Source: Kitagawia praeruptora (lineage: Eukaryota; Streptophyta; Magnoliopsida; Apiales; Apiaceae). Taken from it: a stretch of 64,000 nucleotides of DNA. A program made the translations under genes and the position numbers. Location of the stretch: positions 63,406,001 through 63,470,000 of the forward strand of contig CM075350.1 of the NCBI GenBank assembly GCA_037693485.1, written 5' to 3'. The number at the start of each line of letters is the position of its first letter. Position 1 is the first letter of the stretch. Shown here piece by piece: positions 47,488-59,108 of this stretch. The notes under the pieces are model-generated. The model saw nothing but the letters and a program-made list of their open reading frames with translations, was not told where the DNA came from and made no database searches.

Positions 47488-48440
47488 CTATCAGTGAAAC
47501 AAAGTAGTTAAAAATTATATCAATTCAACAAAAAACTCCTGAATTGAAACATAGTTGAAAACTCCAAATTAAAGCACAAAATTATGAATCCAAACTAAAA
47601 CCCAAACATATGTAAATTGAAAAGCATACATGAAATCGTAATTAACAATATAATCTCCAATTAAAACGGAAAAAATAAGAACCCTAACTGAAACTCGATA
47701 TAAACTAGATTTTGAAAAAAAGAATAATTGGGAACATACCTTCTTGTGCTTTAATCTTCTTCCCATTTGTGTTTTACTCGACCTAAGTGTCTTCTTCAAT
47801 TTAGCGTTCTTCGATTTTGTCTGTAAATGTGTGTATTGTGTATGTTTGTATCTGTTTGTATGTTTGTGTAATTGTGTGCTATTATTCTCTTTTTCTTTTC
47901 ATTTTATTAAGCCGGGCAAATTTTTAAAAGGTTTTGAGCAGCCCGCCTAAATTTTGGGCCCAAAATTGCTATGTATAGTAACGACTTCTTAAATCATTGC
48001 AATAGACTGAATGTTCTTAACCCTTTTAAATTTTTTCGGTGCTATTGCAATGTTTTTCAAAAACATTGCAATTTCTGTGATTTGGTTTCTCAATAGCAAC
48101 GTTTTTTGACAAATCTTTAAAAATATGGTTGCAATAGGCAATATATGGTGTAGTGTCAGCCTCAAAAGTAGACCGAGTTATAATAGTTTGTCTAGAAGAC
48201 TTCCACGATACTGCTCTACCCGCAAGGGTAAACAAATATCCAGTCACTCTGTTAGGCCGAATACACAAATTTAATCAAGTCTGTATGAGAGAATAACAAT
48301 TAACACACGTTTAAATAATTAAAAACTGTATGGAATTAATAACTCCTCTATCAGTGATGTAAAATATCACAGAGAGCTGCTTAGGTTACAATGAAATGAT
48401 AATACGTTCTTCGATACCCTTCTAGGGTTAACCTAATTGT

Positions 48441-48447
48441 ATTTATA
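48441..48447 (-). promoter_or_regulatory. TATA box in Sirevirus B LTR
   Basis: The minus strand reads CTTTATAAATACAATT here, about 340 bp into the LTR, a normal U3/R position. Confidence 0.65.
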
Positions 48448-48648
48448 AAGATATACAACTACAGTACAATCGATAATTGATACTCCTATAAATCAGCTAT
48501 ACAAATGTTATCAATTATGATTGTTACACGTCTTCTTAGTCAACATGATGTCTTTGACAGCTATCTAATCTTCAAAGATATCGCTTCCATAATTATCTTC
48601 AATTATTCTTCAAAGTCTGATGATGACCAGTAGATGTTCCCTCCTGAT

Positions 48649-48704
48649 AGAGTTTAGCAAACTCTGTCGAGCTTCCATCTGTCAGAGTTTAATTAAACTC
48701 TGAC
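48649..48704 (-). promoter_or_regulatory. Paired palindromes in Sirevirus B U3
   Basis: 48681-48704 is a perfect 24-bp palindrome with half-site GTCAGAGTTTAA. 48649-48665 is a near-perfect palindrome AGAGTTTAGCAAACTCT. Both lie 80-140 bp into U3, upstream of the TATA box, where Sireviruses are known to carry palindromic repeats. Confidence 0.82.
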
Positions 48705-48785
48705 CGCTTCCACCTTACAGTTAAACTCCGATGAACCTCTGTAACACTTAAACACTGACATTACTCACATCAATTATATTTAACA

Positions 48786-48797
48786 ATCTCCCCCAAC
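48786..48797 (-). other. Polypurine tract of Sirevirus B
   Basis: The minus strand reads GTTGGGGGAGAT immediately before the LTR start. Confidence 0.88.
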
Positions 48798-48942
48798 TTG
48801 TTCATTAGCAAAAATGCACAAGTTAATAATAAATGATGATGTCAAAACAATTAGACAAATACAGTGTTTAATAAATAATCAGAGTTTAAACTTCTACTTA
48901 AACAAAATTTACAGAAAACAAGAACTACTTACAGAGCTTTAT

Positions 48943-51667
48943 TTACTTAATTTCCTCAACATCTGGTGTTGATCTGAGATAGTCTATAAGAAATCTCCTT
49001 TCTGCATTCTCGAGTTCTATCTGCATGATCTTCTTAATCTCTTTAAGTTCAGGATCATCTTCACCAGTCTGATAGATTGCAGATCTCAGAGTATATATTT
49101 TGTTCTTCCTCATGTCATTACCTAGTATGATAAAATGTGCTTTCTCTGACTCCGGATTAAAATCTAAAACAGTTATACCCAGATTTGTCTTTAGTCGAGC
49201 ACTATTTTTCTTCATCTCAACGATCTTCCCATGATAATCTCTGTATTTTGGAACATACTCACTTGTATATTTTGTACCAAGAAGTGCCTTAGCTTTCAAC
49301 ATCTTATTCCTTATCACATTAGCAGCTTGCTGAGTACTTTGATTTTTCACTTTGAAGAGATATAGAACATATTCCAATTCTTCCGATAGCTTCAAAACAA
49401 TGTCATTCTCACCAACTTTATACACAGTCCCATCAGCCATGAAATACAGCAGAAAATCTTTCTTCAAACTCTTTTGTTGAATCAACTGTACTGATTCTAG
49501 TCTATCCAAACTCTCCTGTGTAACACCATGTCCTGGAATAGCCAGTGATAAAGGATCTAGAGGACTAGTATTCACTCTAATTTCTCTATCTGAGCCCAAA
49601 GCAGATGTATCTCGACTTTGCTTGGACATACAAGCTCTGCCTTGTAGAAAATTAGTACCTCCAGTCTTCAGAGTTTGATCAGGAATAGTTGGTTTTGCAA
49701 AAAACATTTGCATCTGAGTAGACAATGGTTTCTGTACAACTTGTGTAGCAACAGAGGTTGTATGCACTTTCTTCAAAACCTTTTCTTCTTCAACAATCTT
49801 ACCTTTCAGTTTCTGTTTAGCATCTTCTGTTGGTTTCCTAGACAATAGTAAATTCTGATCAGCACCAACATTTTATTTAATAACAATGCCTTTTTGAACA
49901 GGCCTAGGAGCTTTCTCATTCTTCTTTAACTTTCCAGACTTCAAAGCTTTTTGATGTTCTTCTTGTAAATTCTTCTCTTCAGCTTGATTGTCTTCAATTG
50001 TAACTCCTTCTTCATTCTCTTCAAGAAACATTCTTGCAGCCAATTCTTCATCTGTCTGTGGATTGTTAGTGAGTAACAAGCTCTTGGTCTTTGAAGTACC
50101 CTGAACATCAGTATTTATTCCATCAGACTTTGTAGAAGACTTGCTAGACCTCAGACTCATATCTTTACCAACTTTTATTTTAATCTCTTTTCTCGGTCAT
50201 TTGCTCCTCCATCTTAAGCATCATCCTTCTTAGTCAGATCGAGTTTGAGATTGCCTGCATTTGAACTTAGCAACTCTCTCCCCCTTTTTGACATCATCAG
50301 GAATCAATAAAGATGTTATCAATTCCAATGAGATAGCAATAGAGTCAATCTTACTAGACAAGTCAGTTTGATTCTTTTCCACTTTACTTAGCCTTTTAAA
50401 CAGTGTTTCTTGATCTTTAGAAAAAGTCTGAAACTTTAGTTTATTATCTCTTTGCAGAATAATGTCTCTTTTAACAACTTCAGCTCGCAGATCAGTTATT
50501 GCTTGTTAAGAATCATCGAACCTGTTATTAAGAGTCTTGACTTGAATAACAGTGGCTTTAAGACTTGAAAGAATCTCTGGATTTGAAAGAGTCTTGGCTT
50601 TCAGACCTTTTTACTCTTTCCTTTTTAGCCCTGACAGCTTTGCGCTTTGTTCTACCTCCACTCTTTGATTTAGCCTGTGTACGTGGTGGATTTTGTTCGG
50701 AGTTTGCAATTGGCTCATTGATGTTTAGTTGAGGTTGAGGTTGAGTTTGAGTGGGTGTTGGTTGAATTTGTTCAGTGTTTGGCTCATTATTTTCAGGTTG
50801 AGAGGGTTGAGGTTGTAAAGGTTTAGTATTTGCAAGTGATGAAAGTGCAGGCTCAGGCTGTTGTGGTTCTTGAGGTTGATTTAAGAAGTTTTGAAGAGCA
50901 AGAGGCAAAATCAAGTCAGGTACATGCTCCTTGGTTACATCCTTGTTGGTCAAATCAGAGAATACTCTCTTATGAACTTTAAAGGCCGGAATAATGTCTT
51001 CCTCGGAAATTTCAACATCAGGCAGACAAGCAGAGAATAGTAATTGACAAAATCTAGAAAAATAAACAGTGGTACTAGACTTTGACAATCTTTCACCTAT
51101 ATTCATCAAGACGAGTCTACCAAAATCAAAATTACTTCCATAATGAAGAGAATACCCGATTTGAAGACTGTCAGTAGGAATAACATCCCAATTGGTGATT
51201 TTCTTTCCAAACGCCCTTGTGATGCTATCGAAAAAGAAACTCCACTCCTTCCTCAGATGTGGCCTTTTTACTGAACCAAGTCTCTCTAAAGGTCCTGAGT
51301 ACCCAATTTGCTGCAACATCTCTTTTAGAAATCTTTCACCAACAACACTGTATGTAGAGTGTGCATCAAAACCCAAAGATTCTTTGACCGTTGTTGGAGT
51401 AATGACATACTCTGTTTCCTCATATGTGAAAATAATTGAAGGAGTCCCATTCTCTCCTCCATCGTCATAAGTAGCTGTCTGCCAGATAGTAGCAATCTCT
51501 GCAGCAGAGAGCTTTGTTGGTTCGACTAGGGCTCGACCAATCTCCGAATACAGCAAGAAGTTTTGAATTAGATGAAATGCCGTAGGAACGTTCTCAGTAT
51601 TCAACGAAGCTGCATAGTTGTTAGGTACAAACACTAACCCTCGAGCGTTAAAAGCTTTGGTGGCCAT
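48943..51667 (-). pseudogene. Sirevirus B third ORF (env-position), broken
   Basis: ATG at 51667 (MATKAFNARGL). The first 369 codons are open: a globular N-terminal region with the HLRKEWSFFFDS motif and an IGYSLHYG segment shared with ORF3 of element A, then a long P/Q/N-rich tract and a basic KRKAVRAKKERVKR stretch. A frameshift near 50590, a stop at about 50510, and a further frameshift before 50160 follow, then a coiled-coil/K/E-rich part (50160-48943) with an in-frame TAA at 49873. The whole would be about 900 codons. No membrane segment is evident. Similar domain order in two unlike Sireviruses says the ORF is a genuine part of the lineage. Confidence 0.8.
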
Positions 51668-53060
51668 GAGATTAGACTCGAGAAGAAAATATCAAATAAA
51701 AAGATGTGTATGAAAGGTGTTTGCGAAAATGTGCAAGTGAAAGAACAAAGTAACTGTGAGTGGTTGTGTGCAAAGAGAATACCGGTGTGCAATAGAAATA
51801 TGAACCGTTTATGTAAAATGATTAGATTTGTAATTAAAAATCAAAACCCAATCGTTTTAAACATTAACACACGCAACCAGTTTCTTGTTAAATATGTGAG
51901 TGGGACACGTGGCACACATTCAATGGAATAACTTTTTACGCTCAGTAATTATAGCAATAATTAATGCTACTCTCTCTCTCCTATTTCCAATACACTTTAT
52001 CACTCTAATACTCATTAACAGTTGGAAATTATTTATCTCATTTTTCAAAAACTCTTTTTACCCCAAGTGTGTAAATTGTCTGAAATAAAATATACCTTAG
52101 AGTGCTAGACAAAATTCGTCAGTGTTTGTCAATTCTCCAACTTTATTACTATAACCCTTTCAAAAATTGCACAGGTGTGAATTTATGTGTGTGTATAGCA
52201 GAGTTTACTAATTCAATATGTAGAGCATCTAATTTTTCATAAAATCCATAAAATAAATTAGTAAACACTGTTTGCACAAACTCTCATAGTAAACACTTAA
52301 TGTCTGATGTATGCTAAACTCTGTAGTATATAATTGATATACAATAACTCTGAACTAACTTATACCCCCTTCTAACTTATCTAATTTTTTTTTTGTAATC
52401 AGAGGTTGGAACTAGTCACCAAAAATCCTATAATTTTAGCCCTTATCTTTTTGATAAGTTCCTTGGTCTTCCTAGTCTTTGACTAGTCACCAAAAATTAG
52501 AGAATTTTAGCCCTTACTATTTACTAGCAAGTTCCTGGGTCATCCTAGACACAACATAATCTCAAAGGAGTTATAACAGCCTGTATTCATTTGCTTTGGG
52601 GGTAGACTAATAACAACATCTAACTTAACAGAGTTTAGAAGTCATCAACATCAGAAGTTATTCATGAGAGGCAATGCACACAGCATTTACAGACTCAGAG
52701 TTTAGGATAGATAAACTAAGAGATGCTATAAATATGGAAATAGTATCATGCTGTATTAATTTTCTGCACAGTCTAAGATTAGATCACAAATAACTTATAA
52801 GGATTCATGATTAATTACTGAGAATCATGCTTCATACAGATTTCTTCATCGGTGTTTATGTTCAGACAATAACATTATCAGAGTTTATCAAAGTTTATCG
52901 ATCAGAGATTAACAGAGTTTATCCAACATTTTAACAATGTATGACCTTGGAGTATTCTAACAGTTGTATTACCACATCAAGGTATACTAATCACAGAAAC
53001 ATAATCACAGAAACATGAGCAACATATTATATAAGAAAATTTTGAGTCTAACTAGTATCT
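51668..53060 (-). other. Sirevirus B pol-ORF3 spacer with CAGAGTTT repeats
   Basis: About 1.4 kb with no gene. The word CAGAGTTTA (or its complement TAAACTCTG) recurs at about 52200, 52314, 52628, 52698, 52878 and 52915, with looser copies between. It is the half-site of the palindromes in this element's LTR. The remainder is A+T-rich, with a near-duplicate TAGTCACCAAAAATY...TTTTAGCCCTTA at 52414-52445 and 52484-52520. Confidence 0.8.
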
Positions 53061-54536
53061 CTAGTCGAAACCAGAGATCATTCCTAGTTCATTTACCAGC
53101 CTTGTAAATGTAGCTTCATTCAATGACTTAGTGAAGATGTCTGCAAGCTGTTGTTCTGTAGATACAAAATAAAGCTCAATATTTCCTTCCTCTACACGTT
53201 CTCTGATAAAATGGTACCTTATGCTGATGTGCTTGGTCATTGAATGCTGTACTGGATTACCTGTCATAGCAATAGCACTTTGATTATCATAGAAAATATG
53301 TATTTTACTGTACCTTAATCCATAATCCAGCAATTGATTCTTCATCCACAGAATCTGTGCACAACAGCTACCAGCCGCAATATACTCTGCTTCAGCTGTG
53401 GATGTACAAATTGATTTCTGTTTCTTGCTGTACCAAGAAACAAGTCTGTCACCCAAAAATTGACAACTTCCACTGGTGCTTTTTCTGTCTATCTTACAAC
53501 CTGCAAAGTCTGCATCAGAGTGACCAAGTAGCTTGAAATCTGATTCTCTAGGATACCACAGACCTAAGGTTATGGTGCCCTTGAGATAGTTAAAAATTCT
53601 CTTCATTTGTTGGATGTGGTTCTCTAGGGTCTGCCTGAAACCTTGCACAGAGACAAGTTGCATACATGATGTCAGGTATGCTTGCTGTTAGATAAAGAAG
53701 AGACCCTATCATGCCTCTGTAGCTTGTCATATCTACTTGAGCTCCTGTGTCTTTGTCCAACTTTGTTGCTGTTGCCATGGGAGTTGTTGCAGATGAACAG
53801 TCAAGCATACCAAATTTCTTGAGAAGATTTCTGGTATATTTTGCTTGATTTATGAAAATCCCATCATCTGTTTGCTTCACTTGTAAGCCTAGAAAATAAC
53901 TAAGCTCTCCCATCATGCTCATTTGATACCTGGACTGCATGAGCTTCGTAAACTTCTTAAAGAGTTTATCATTAGTAGACCCAAAAATTATGTCATCAAC
54001 ATATATCTGAACTAAAAGCAAGTCACTACCAGATTTAAAATAGAACAGGGTTTTATCAATTATATACATCTGTTAAACCCACTTTCTAAAAGAAATTGAG
54101 CCAGAGTTTCATACCATGCTCTTGGTGCCTGCTTAAGTCCTTAGAGTGCCTTATCCAGCCTGTAGACATAGTCTAGATATTTGGGGTCCACAAATCCTGG
54201 TGGTTTTTCAACAAACACTTCTTCTTCAAGCTTCCCATTCAGAAAAGCACTTTTTACATCCATCTGAAATACCTTGAATTTCTTTTGAGAGGCATATGCT
54301 AGAAGAATCCTTATTGCCTCCAATCTTGTAACTGGAGCAAAAGTTTCATCATAGTCTATTCCTTCCTGCTGTGAATAGCCTTTTGCCACAAGTCTAGCCT
54401 TGTTCCTTGTAACAACTCCCTCACTATCAGTTTTATTTCTGAAAAACCATTTAGTACCAACAACAGATCTATTCTTTGGTCTTGGTACAAGGGTCCAAAC
54501 TTCATTTCTTTCGAATTCGTTTAACTCCTCCTGCAT
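53061..54536 (-). pseudogene. Sirevirus B reverse transcriptase and RNase H (broken)
   Basis: Starts with MQEELNEFERNEVWTLVPRPK, continues with the RT core including the Y-V-D-D box (QIYVDDIIFGS, ~53990). RNase H shows the HSDADFAGCKIDRKSTSGSCQFLG and AEAEYIAAGSCCAQ blocks and the LADIFTKSLNEATF tail, with a natural stop at 53061. Stop TAA at 54141, and frameshifts near 54066 and 53620, break it. It shares its order and many motifs with the RT/RNase H of element A but is clearly a different family. Confidence 0.9.
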
Positions 54537-54545
54537 TGCTGTTTT

Positions 54546-56408
54546 CTAGTCAGCATCTTGAAGAGCTTCTTGTACCTTCTTTGGTTCGGATTTAGACAAA
54601 AATGCATGAAATAGACATTCATTTATTATAGCACTCCTTGTCCTTACTTTCGCATCTGGATCTCCAATAATTAGATCAGGTGTATGAGATTTTGTCCATT
54701 TCCTAGCTGAAGGTAAATGACTTCTATCAGTATTTGATCCTCCCCCTTGATCCATGTTCTCCTGATTTTCTTGTTGCCTTTCTTCATTCTCTGAGGCTCC
54801 CCCTGAATTTGACTGCTCAGAGTTTGAACTGTCAGATTTTGAACTTTCAGAGTTTGAGTCATCAGAGTTTGATCCAGATTTTTCAACTGACTCACTTTCA
54901 GTATTTGAGTCATCATCTTGAAGTGATCCTTCATGCTCCCCCTCAACTGGTTGTCCCCTTTGTTCTGGCTGAAAAGTTTCTTCAGTATTTACCAGTAGAG
55001 GTTCAGAGTATGCTTCAATAGAGTTTGTCGACTCAGCTTTATCAGAGTTTACTTCATCAGAGATTAAATCTTCATTTTCAAAGCACAGTTGATCATGTCC
55101 ATCTACATCTTCAAGTCCAGTTATTTTCTTGTCATCAAATGACACATGAATTGACTCCATAATTACCTTGGTTCTCAGATTATAAACTCTGAATGCCTTA
55201 GTTGACAGCGGATAGCCATCAAAAATTCCTTCATCAGCTTTTAACTCAAATTTGGTCAACTGTTCAGAATGAGTTTTCAACACAAAGCATTTGTACCCAA
55301 AAATATGAAAATATTTCAGGTTATGCTTCTTTTCCTTCACCATCTCATATGGTGTTTTCCTATGCTTGTTGATCAGAGTGGCATTTTGAGTAAAACAGGT
55401 AGTTTGAACTGCTTCTGCCCAGAAATAGGTTGGCAATTTTGCTTCATCAAGCATAGTTCTGGCAGCTTCTATCAAGGTTCTATTTTTCCTCTCAACTACA
55501 CCAGTTTGGTTTGGTGTACCAGGTGCAGAAAACTCTTGCTTCACTCCTCTGGTCTTTCAAAATTCTTCCATTATTGCATTCCTAAATTTAGTTCCATTAT
55601 CACTCCTGATTATTTTGACTTTGTGATTTGATCTTTTGTCCAGTAGCTTTACATGCTCCATCAGAGTTAACGCAGTTTCATCCTTCTTTGCTAGAAAATA
55701 CACCCAAGTGTATCTGGTGTGTTCATCAACAATGACTAAAGCATATTTCTTTCTTCCAATAGACAAGACATTCACTGGTCCAAACAGATCAACATGTATA
55801 AGATGATAAGGATCAATAATTGAAGATTCAGACTTGCTTTTGAAAGATGACTTCCTTTGTTCGGCCTATTGACAGGAATCACACAGGCCATCAACATTTA
55901 ATAAAGACTTTGGGAGTCCCCTTACAAGATCCTTTCTTATCAACTCATTGATGTTGTTCAGATTCAAATGAGAGAGTTTCTTATGCCACTTCCAACTCTC
56001 TTCACTAGACATTCTTGTTGACAGGCACATAGCTTTTCCATCAGAGTTTGTCAACAAACTTGCTTCATAGATATTATTGCGCCTGTGTCCAACTAGAACA
56101 ACTTTCCTTGTAGATTTACTGATAACTTCACAGTATTCAGGTTGAAAATCTACATGATAACCTCTGTCATAGATTTGACTCACATATAGCAGATCATGCT
56201 TGAGTCCTGGAACCAGAGCTAAATTTATGATGATGACACTTCCAAGATTGATATTGCCATATCCCAGAGTACGCCCTATGTTGCCATCTCCATAGGAAAC
56301 TTTTGGGCCAACCTTCTCCTCATACTCTGATAGCAGGGCTTTATTTCCAGTCATGTGTCCTGAACATCCACTGTCCATGACTAGGGTACTCTCCCTGATG
56401 CCCTGCAA
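54546..56408 (-). pseudogene. Sirevirus B protease and integrase (broken)
   Basis: The protease active site is VMDSGCSGHMTGN. Integrase has the HHCC finger (HKKLSHLNLNN ... CDSCQ), D at HVDLFGP (~55810), D at IRSDNGTKF and E at NQTGVVERKNRT. In-frame stops at 55866, 55557 and 54546 interrupt an otherwise continuous frame into RT. The C-terminal linker (about 54700-55060) is a long acidic S/N/E-rich stretch. Confidence 0.9.
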
Positions 56409-57475
56409 TCACAAACATTCACTGAAGGTCAGATTTAAGGATCCAGACTTGCTTGGATCCTTTGGCTTTCTTAACTTTGTCAGCTTTAGCAACGGAATCC
56501 TCATTATCAGAGTTTAAGCCACTACAAGAAAAAGTTAAATAGACATCATACATTAGACATCGGTTACTAATGCCGCTGATGTTAAAAGATGTAATAACAT
56601 CACCCCAATTAAAGTTGATGTCTTTGTTTTTTTACGACATCACTTATTTTAAAACTGATGTCTAAAGTTCAACTTAAAAATTTCAACGCGCGCCCCATTT
56701 CATTTGTTTCCCCCTTAATCAAAATTTCCCTCCTTTACATCAAATATTCTCCCCCCTTAATCAAAATTTCCCCCAAACTATTTTCCCCCCTTCACACAAA
56801 GCTGATTAAAGTAAAATAAAAAACTAACACTCTCTTTACTCTCACCTCGACTGAACCCCCCTCTCTCTCTCTCTCTCGATGAACCCCTCTCTCTATCTCG
56901 ACTAAAACTCTCTCTCGATCGACTGAAATTTCTCTCTCATTTCTCACTACAATAAATCACCTCCACCCTCTACTCAGCTCCGTCCGGCCTCACCTCTGCA
57001 CTACTCACCTCCGTCCACCCTCACATCTGCTCGCGTGTCTCTACCTAAATTGATAAGCTTTAAATTGGTCTTCAATGCACGAATAGGGTCTCCCCTGCTA
57101 TGTCTAGGGATTTCTCTACTGAAATTTTATGGATATATAACCTTTAATTTGGGGGGTTTTAAAATAAAAACCCTAATTTCTTAAATTGGGGGTTTTTAAA
57201 TCAAAACCCTAATTTCTTAATTTGGGTGTTTCCATTTACTTGGATGTATTTGTTATACCCTAATTATTTAGAATTTATTTTTACAGGAGCTCTGTCACTT
57301 GGTTTTGATCTTGGCTGTTATTTAAGGTAATTTATCATTTTTGAATTTCTTATTTGAATTTCTGAAATTAGGGTAAGTCTTGGTTTTTGTAAAAAGCCCT
57401 TTAATTTCTGTGTCCGATCTGATTAATTTGAGGGTTGTTTTGGTGATTTTTTGATGATTTGTTGTGTTTTTGCAG

Positions 57476-57578
57476 ATCTTTGTAAGAACCCAGTTGATGG
57501 ATTTTCAGCAGGGTTGGTTGATGAAAGCAATCTTTTTGAATGGAGTGTTACAATTATTGGCCCACCTGATACTTTGTA
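57476..57578 (+). pseudogene. E2 ubiquitin-conjugating enzyme exon captured by CACTA-2
   Basis: A single exon bounded by a TTTTTGCAG acceptor and a GTGAGT donor. It encodes LCKNPVDGFSAGLVDE followed by SNLFEWSVTIIGPPDTL, wording of the UBC7/UBC13/UBC14 group of plant E2 enzymes, which pass ubiquitin to E3 partners in ER-associated and other degradation. The active-site cysteine lies in a later exon that is absent. Reading past the donor gives an early stop, so no E2 could be made. The capture includes native splice sites. Confidence 0.87.
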
Positions 57579-57833
57579 GTGAGTATTTTGTTGTGTTTTT
57601 TGGGGTTTTGTTGGTTTTAAATGTTGGATTGGATTGTTTTTTGAAGGTTCTGGTATGTGGGTTGTTGAATTAAGGTTTTAGTGTTGAGTATTTTGGTGGG
57701 TTTGACTTGTGTTTGTTGTTTGGATTGTTCTGGTAGTGAGATTTTGTGGTTAGTGCATTTTCTTGAATTATCTGTTCTTGTTAGTTTTATTGCATAGGTC
57801 TCTTAATTACTCAGTCTATTTTGGTAACTGCAG

Positions 57834-58981
57834 TTTTCATGGGCTCCTCTTCTTAAAGACGTTTCGAGGCTTGACAACAAAGGCGTAGAGAAATCTAATA
57901 GGTGAACAATAATGACTTTTTGAACTAAATTAATTAACTTTCTTAGTCCATGTGTTTGTGTCCAATATTATATATATGTAATTTTGTTAAAACAGTATTA
58001 CTCAGAAGATCAAGCAGCAACTTGATGATGGAGAGTATGAAGCTGCAACTAATTCAGATTTTGAACTTGAGGATGTTATTGATGCACACAGTAACTCTGT
58101 GGTATTGATTTCCTCTACATTGCTTATTTAGTTATTTTAATGCTTCTTTACTGGTCTGATATATATGTTAATTAGTTGCTCTGTGAAATTTATTGACTCA
58201 AGTTGCATGTATAGGATTTTTACAATTTCCTCTTGGATTCTGCATTGGACCCTTTGGACGCAACATCTGTTGAGCTATCTCAAAAAGTCAAGTTGAAACG
58301 AAACTCAAGATATCTGGCTTCTTTGAGGTCTTTATCAGGCAAGGCTGGTGACGACCTAAACAATTTAATGGATGTCGTTCTTAGAGAAAAACTTGAGATA
58401 ATCCCAAATGGTGTGCGGTAAGTTTTTTTCTCCCTTGTTCTAGAACTTGTGGAACAAATTATCTCTGCAAGTAAACAAAGGGGTTCCCCCTTCTTTTTGC
58501 AGATGGGGAGGTCAAGCAGGATCTGTTTTTGAGGCTCTTGCAGAAGAATTCATGAAGCCAAGGATCAACGAGGTATACATATATCTGACAGCTTCCAAAG
58601 TTTTACAAGGAATTTTTACAATTTGAACTTGAAAGTAGCCTGAAACGTAAAAAAAAATGTACTTGAACTAAAATTTTTGTATATTTCAACATTTTAAGTT
58701 CGTCAAGTTGCCTATCGTGACAATTCAGTTGAACTATCAAACAAGTTAATTTGTTTAAATTGCGTACAGGTTGATGAGCTTCTGGCAAAGGGAGTAAATG
58801 TGACAATTTACAGTGGACAAGTAAGAATTTCATTCTCCGATCACTTACCTGCACCCTCAAGGGCCCTGAATTTAGAAGTTTAATAAAACAAAAAAAATGC
58901 ATGACATGGTTCGGTTGGACATTGTAGGTTGATCTCATCTGTTCAACTAAAGGAACTGAAGCATGGGTTGAAAAGCTAAAG
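57834..58981 (+). pseudogene. Serine carboxypeptidase-like 51 fragment captured by CACTA-2
   Basis: Six consecutive exons with GT-AG borders: 57834-57901, 57996-58101, 58215-58417, 58503-58572, 58770-58820 and 58928-58980. They encode SWAPLLKDVSRLD, KIKQQLDDGEYEAATNS, FYNFLLDSALDP, LMDVVLREKLEIIP, FMKPRINEVDELLAKGVNVT and VDLICSTKGTEAWVEKL in one continuous frame. This is the C-terminal half of SCPL51-type peptidase-fold proteins (secretory or vacuolar). The catalytic serine region is absent. The last exon ends in GTAAGA, a usable donor. The reading frame across the six exons has no stop, unusual for old captured sequence. Confidence 0.87.
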
Positions 58982-59108
58982 TAAGATAGCTTGAGTTCAG
59001 GTCTGTTTTAAGCACCAGTGAGATTTTGCAGTTTTCTGTTGACGTTAGTGAAACATGTGCACTCTGTTTTGAAGTCTTATGCTAAGATTATATCTTTCTT
59101 TCCACTTA

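Larger units (their letters stand above)
44751..48155 (-). mobile_element. CACTA-1: Pack-CACTA transposon with three captured gene fragments
   Basis: 3405 bp with terminal inverted repeat CACTACACCATATATTGC and a 3-bp target duplication TCA on both sides (44748-44750, 48156-48158). Subterminal regions (44765-45070 and 47965-48140) are rich in TTGCAAT and GCAAC words, as in En/Spm-type elements. No transposase is found, so it is non-autonomous. Inside, all on the minus strand, are fragments of a SYP71-type SNARE, a palmitoyl-protein thioesterase and a RopGAP. Strand is given for the cargo. Confidence 0.92.
42592..48249 (-). mobile_element. Element C: Ty1/copia retrotransposon, 3' part only
   Basis: On the minus strand, RNase H coding sequence (48249-48156 and 44750-44429) is followed by a 3' untranslated stretch, a polypurine tract (43855-43866) and a 3' LTR (42592-43854). 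A CACTA transposon (44751-48155) lies inside RNase H. The rest of the element is beyond Sirevirus B, which is inserted at 48250, so only the last ~2.3 kb of C is in the window. Confidence 0.87.
44429..48249 (-). pseudogene. Element C RNase H, split by CACTA-1
   Basis: The upstream part (48249-48156) encodes VTGYLFTLAGRAVSWKSS and the TRSTFEAE motif of copia RNase H. The downstream part (44750-44429) carries on with CALDATGTEAEWL, the HCDSRTTI block, the KRHI segment and the NLVDPLTKGL tail, and stops at TGA 44429-44431. The CACTA insertion with its TCA duplication lies in the EAE-L codons; without it the frame is continuous. The start lies beyond the Sirevirus B insertion at 48250. Confidence 0.88.
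48250..48785 (-). repeat. 3' LTR of Sirevirus B
   Basis: 536 bp; the minus strand begins TGTTAAATATAATTG and ends CGGCCTAACA (TGTTA/TAACA perfect inverted ends), directly after a polypurine tract. Confidence 0.92.

Noticed and set aside
57464..57673. 69-aa ORF in CACTA-2
   Set aside because: It reads the E2 exon in the wrong frame and runs into the intron.
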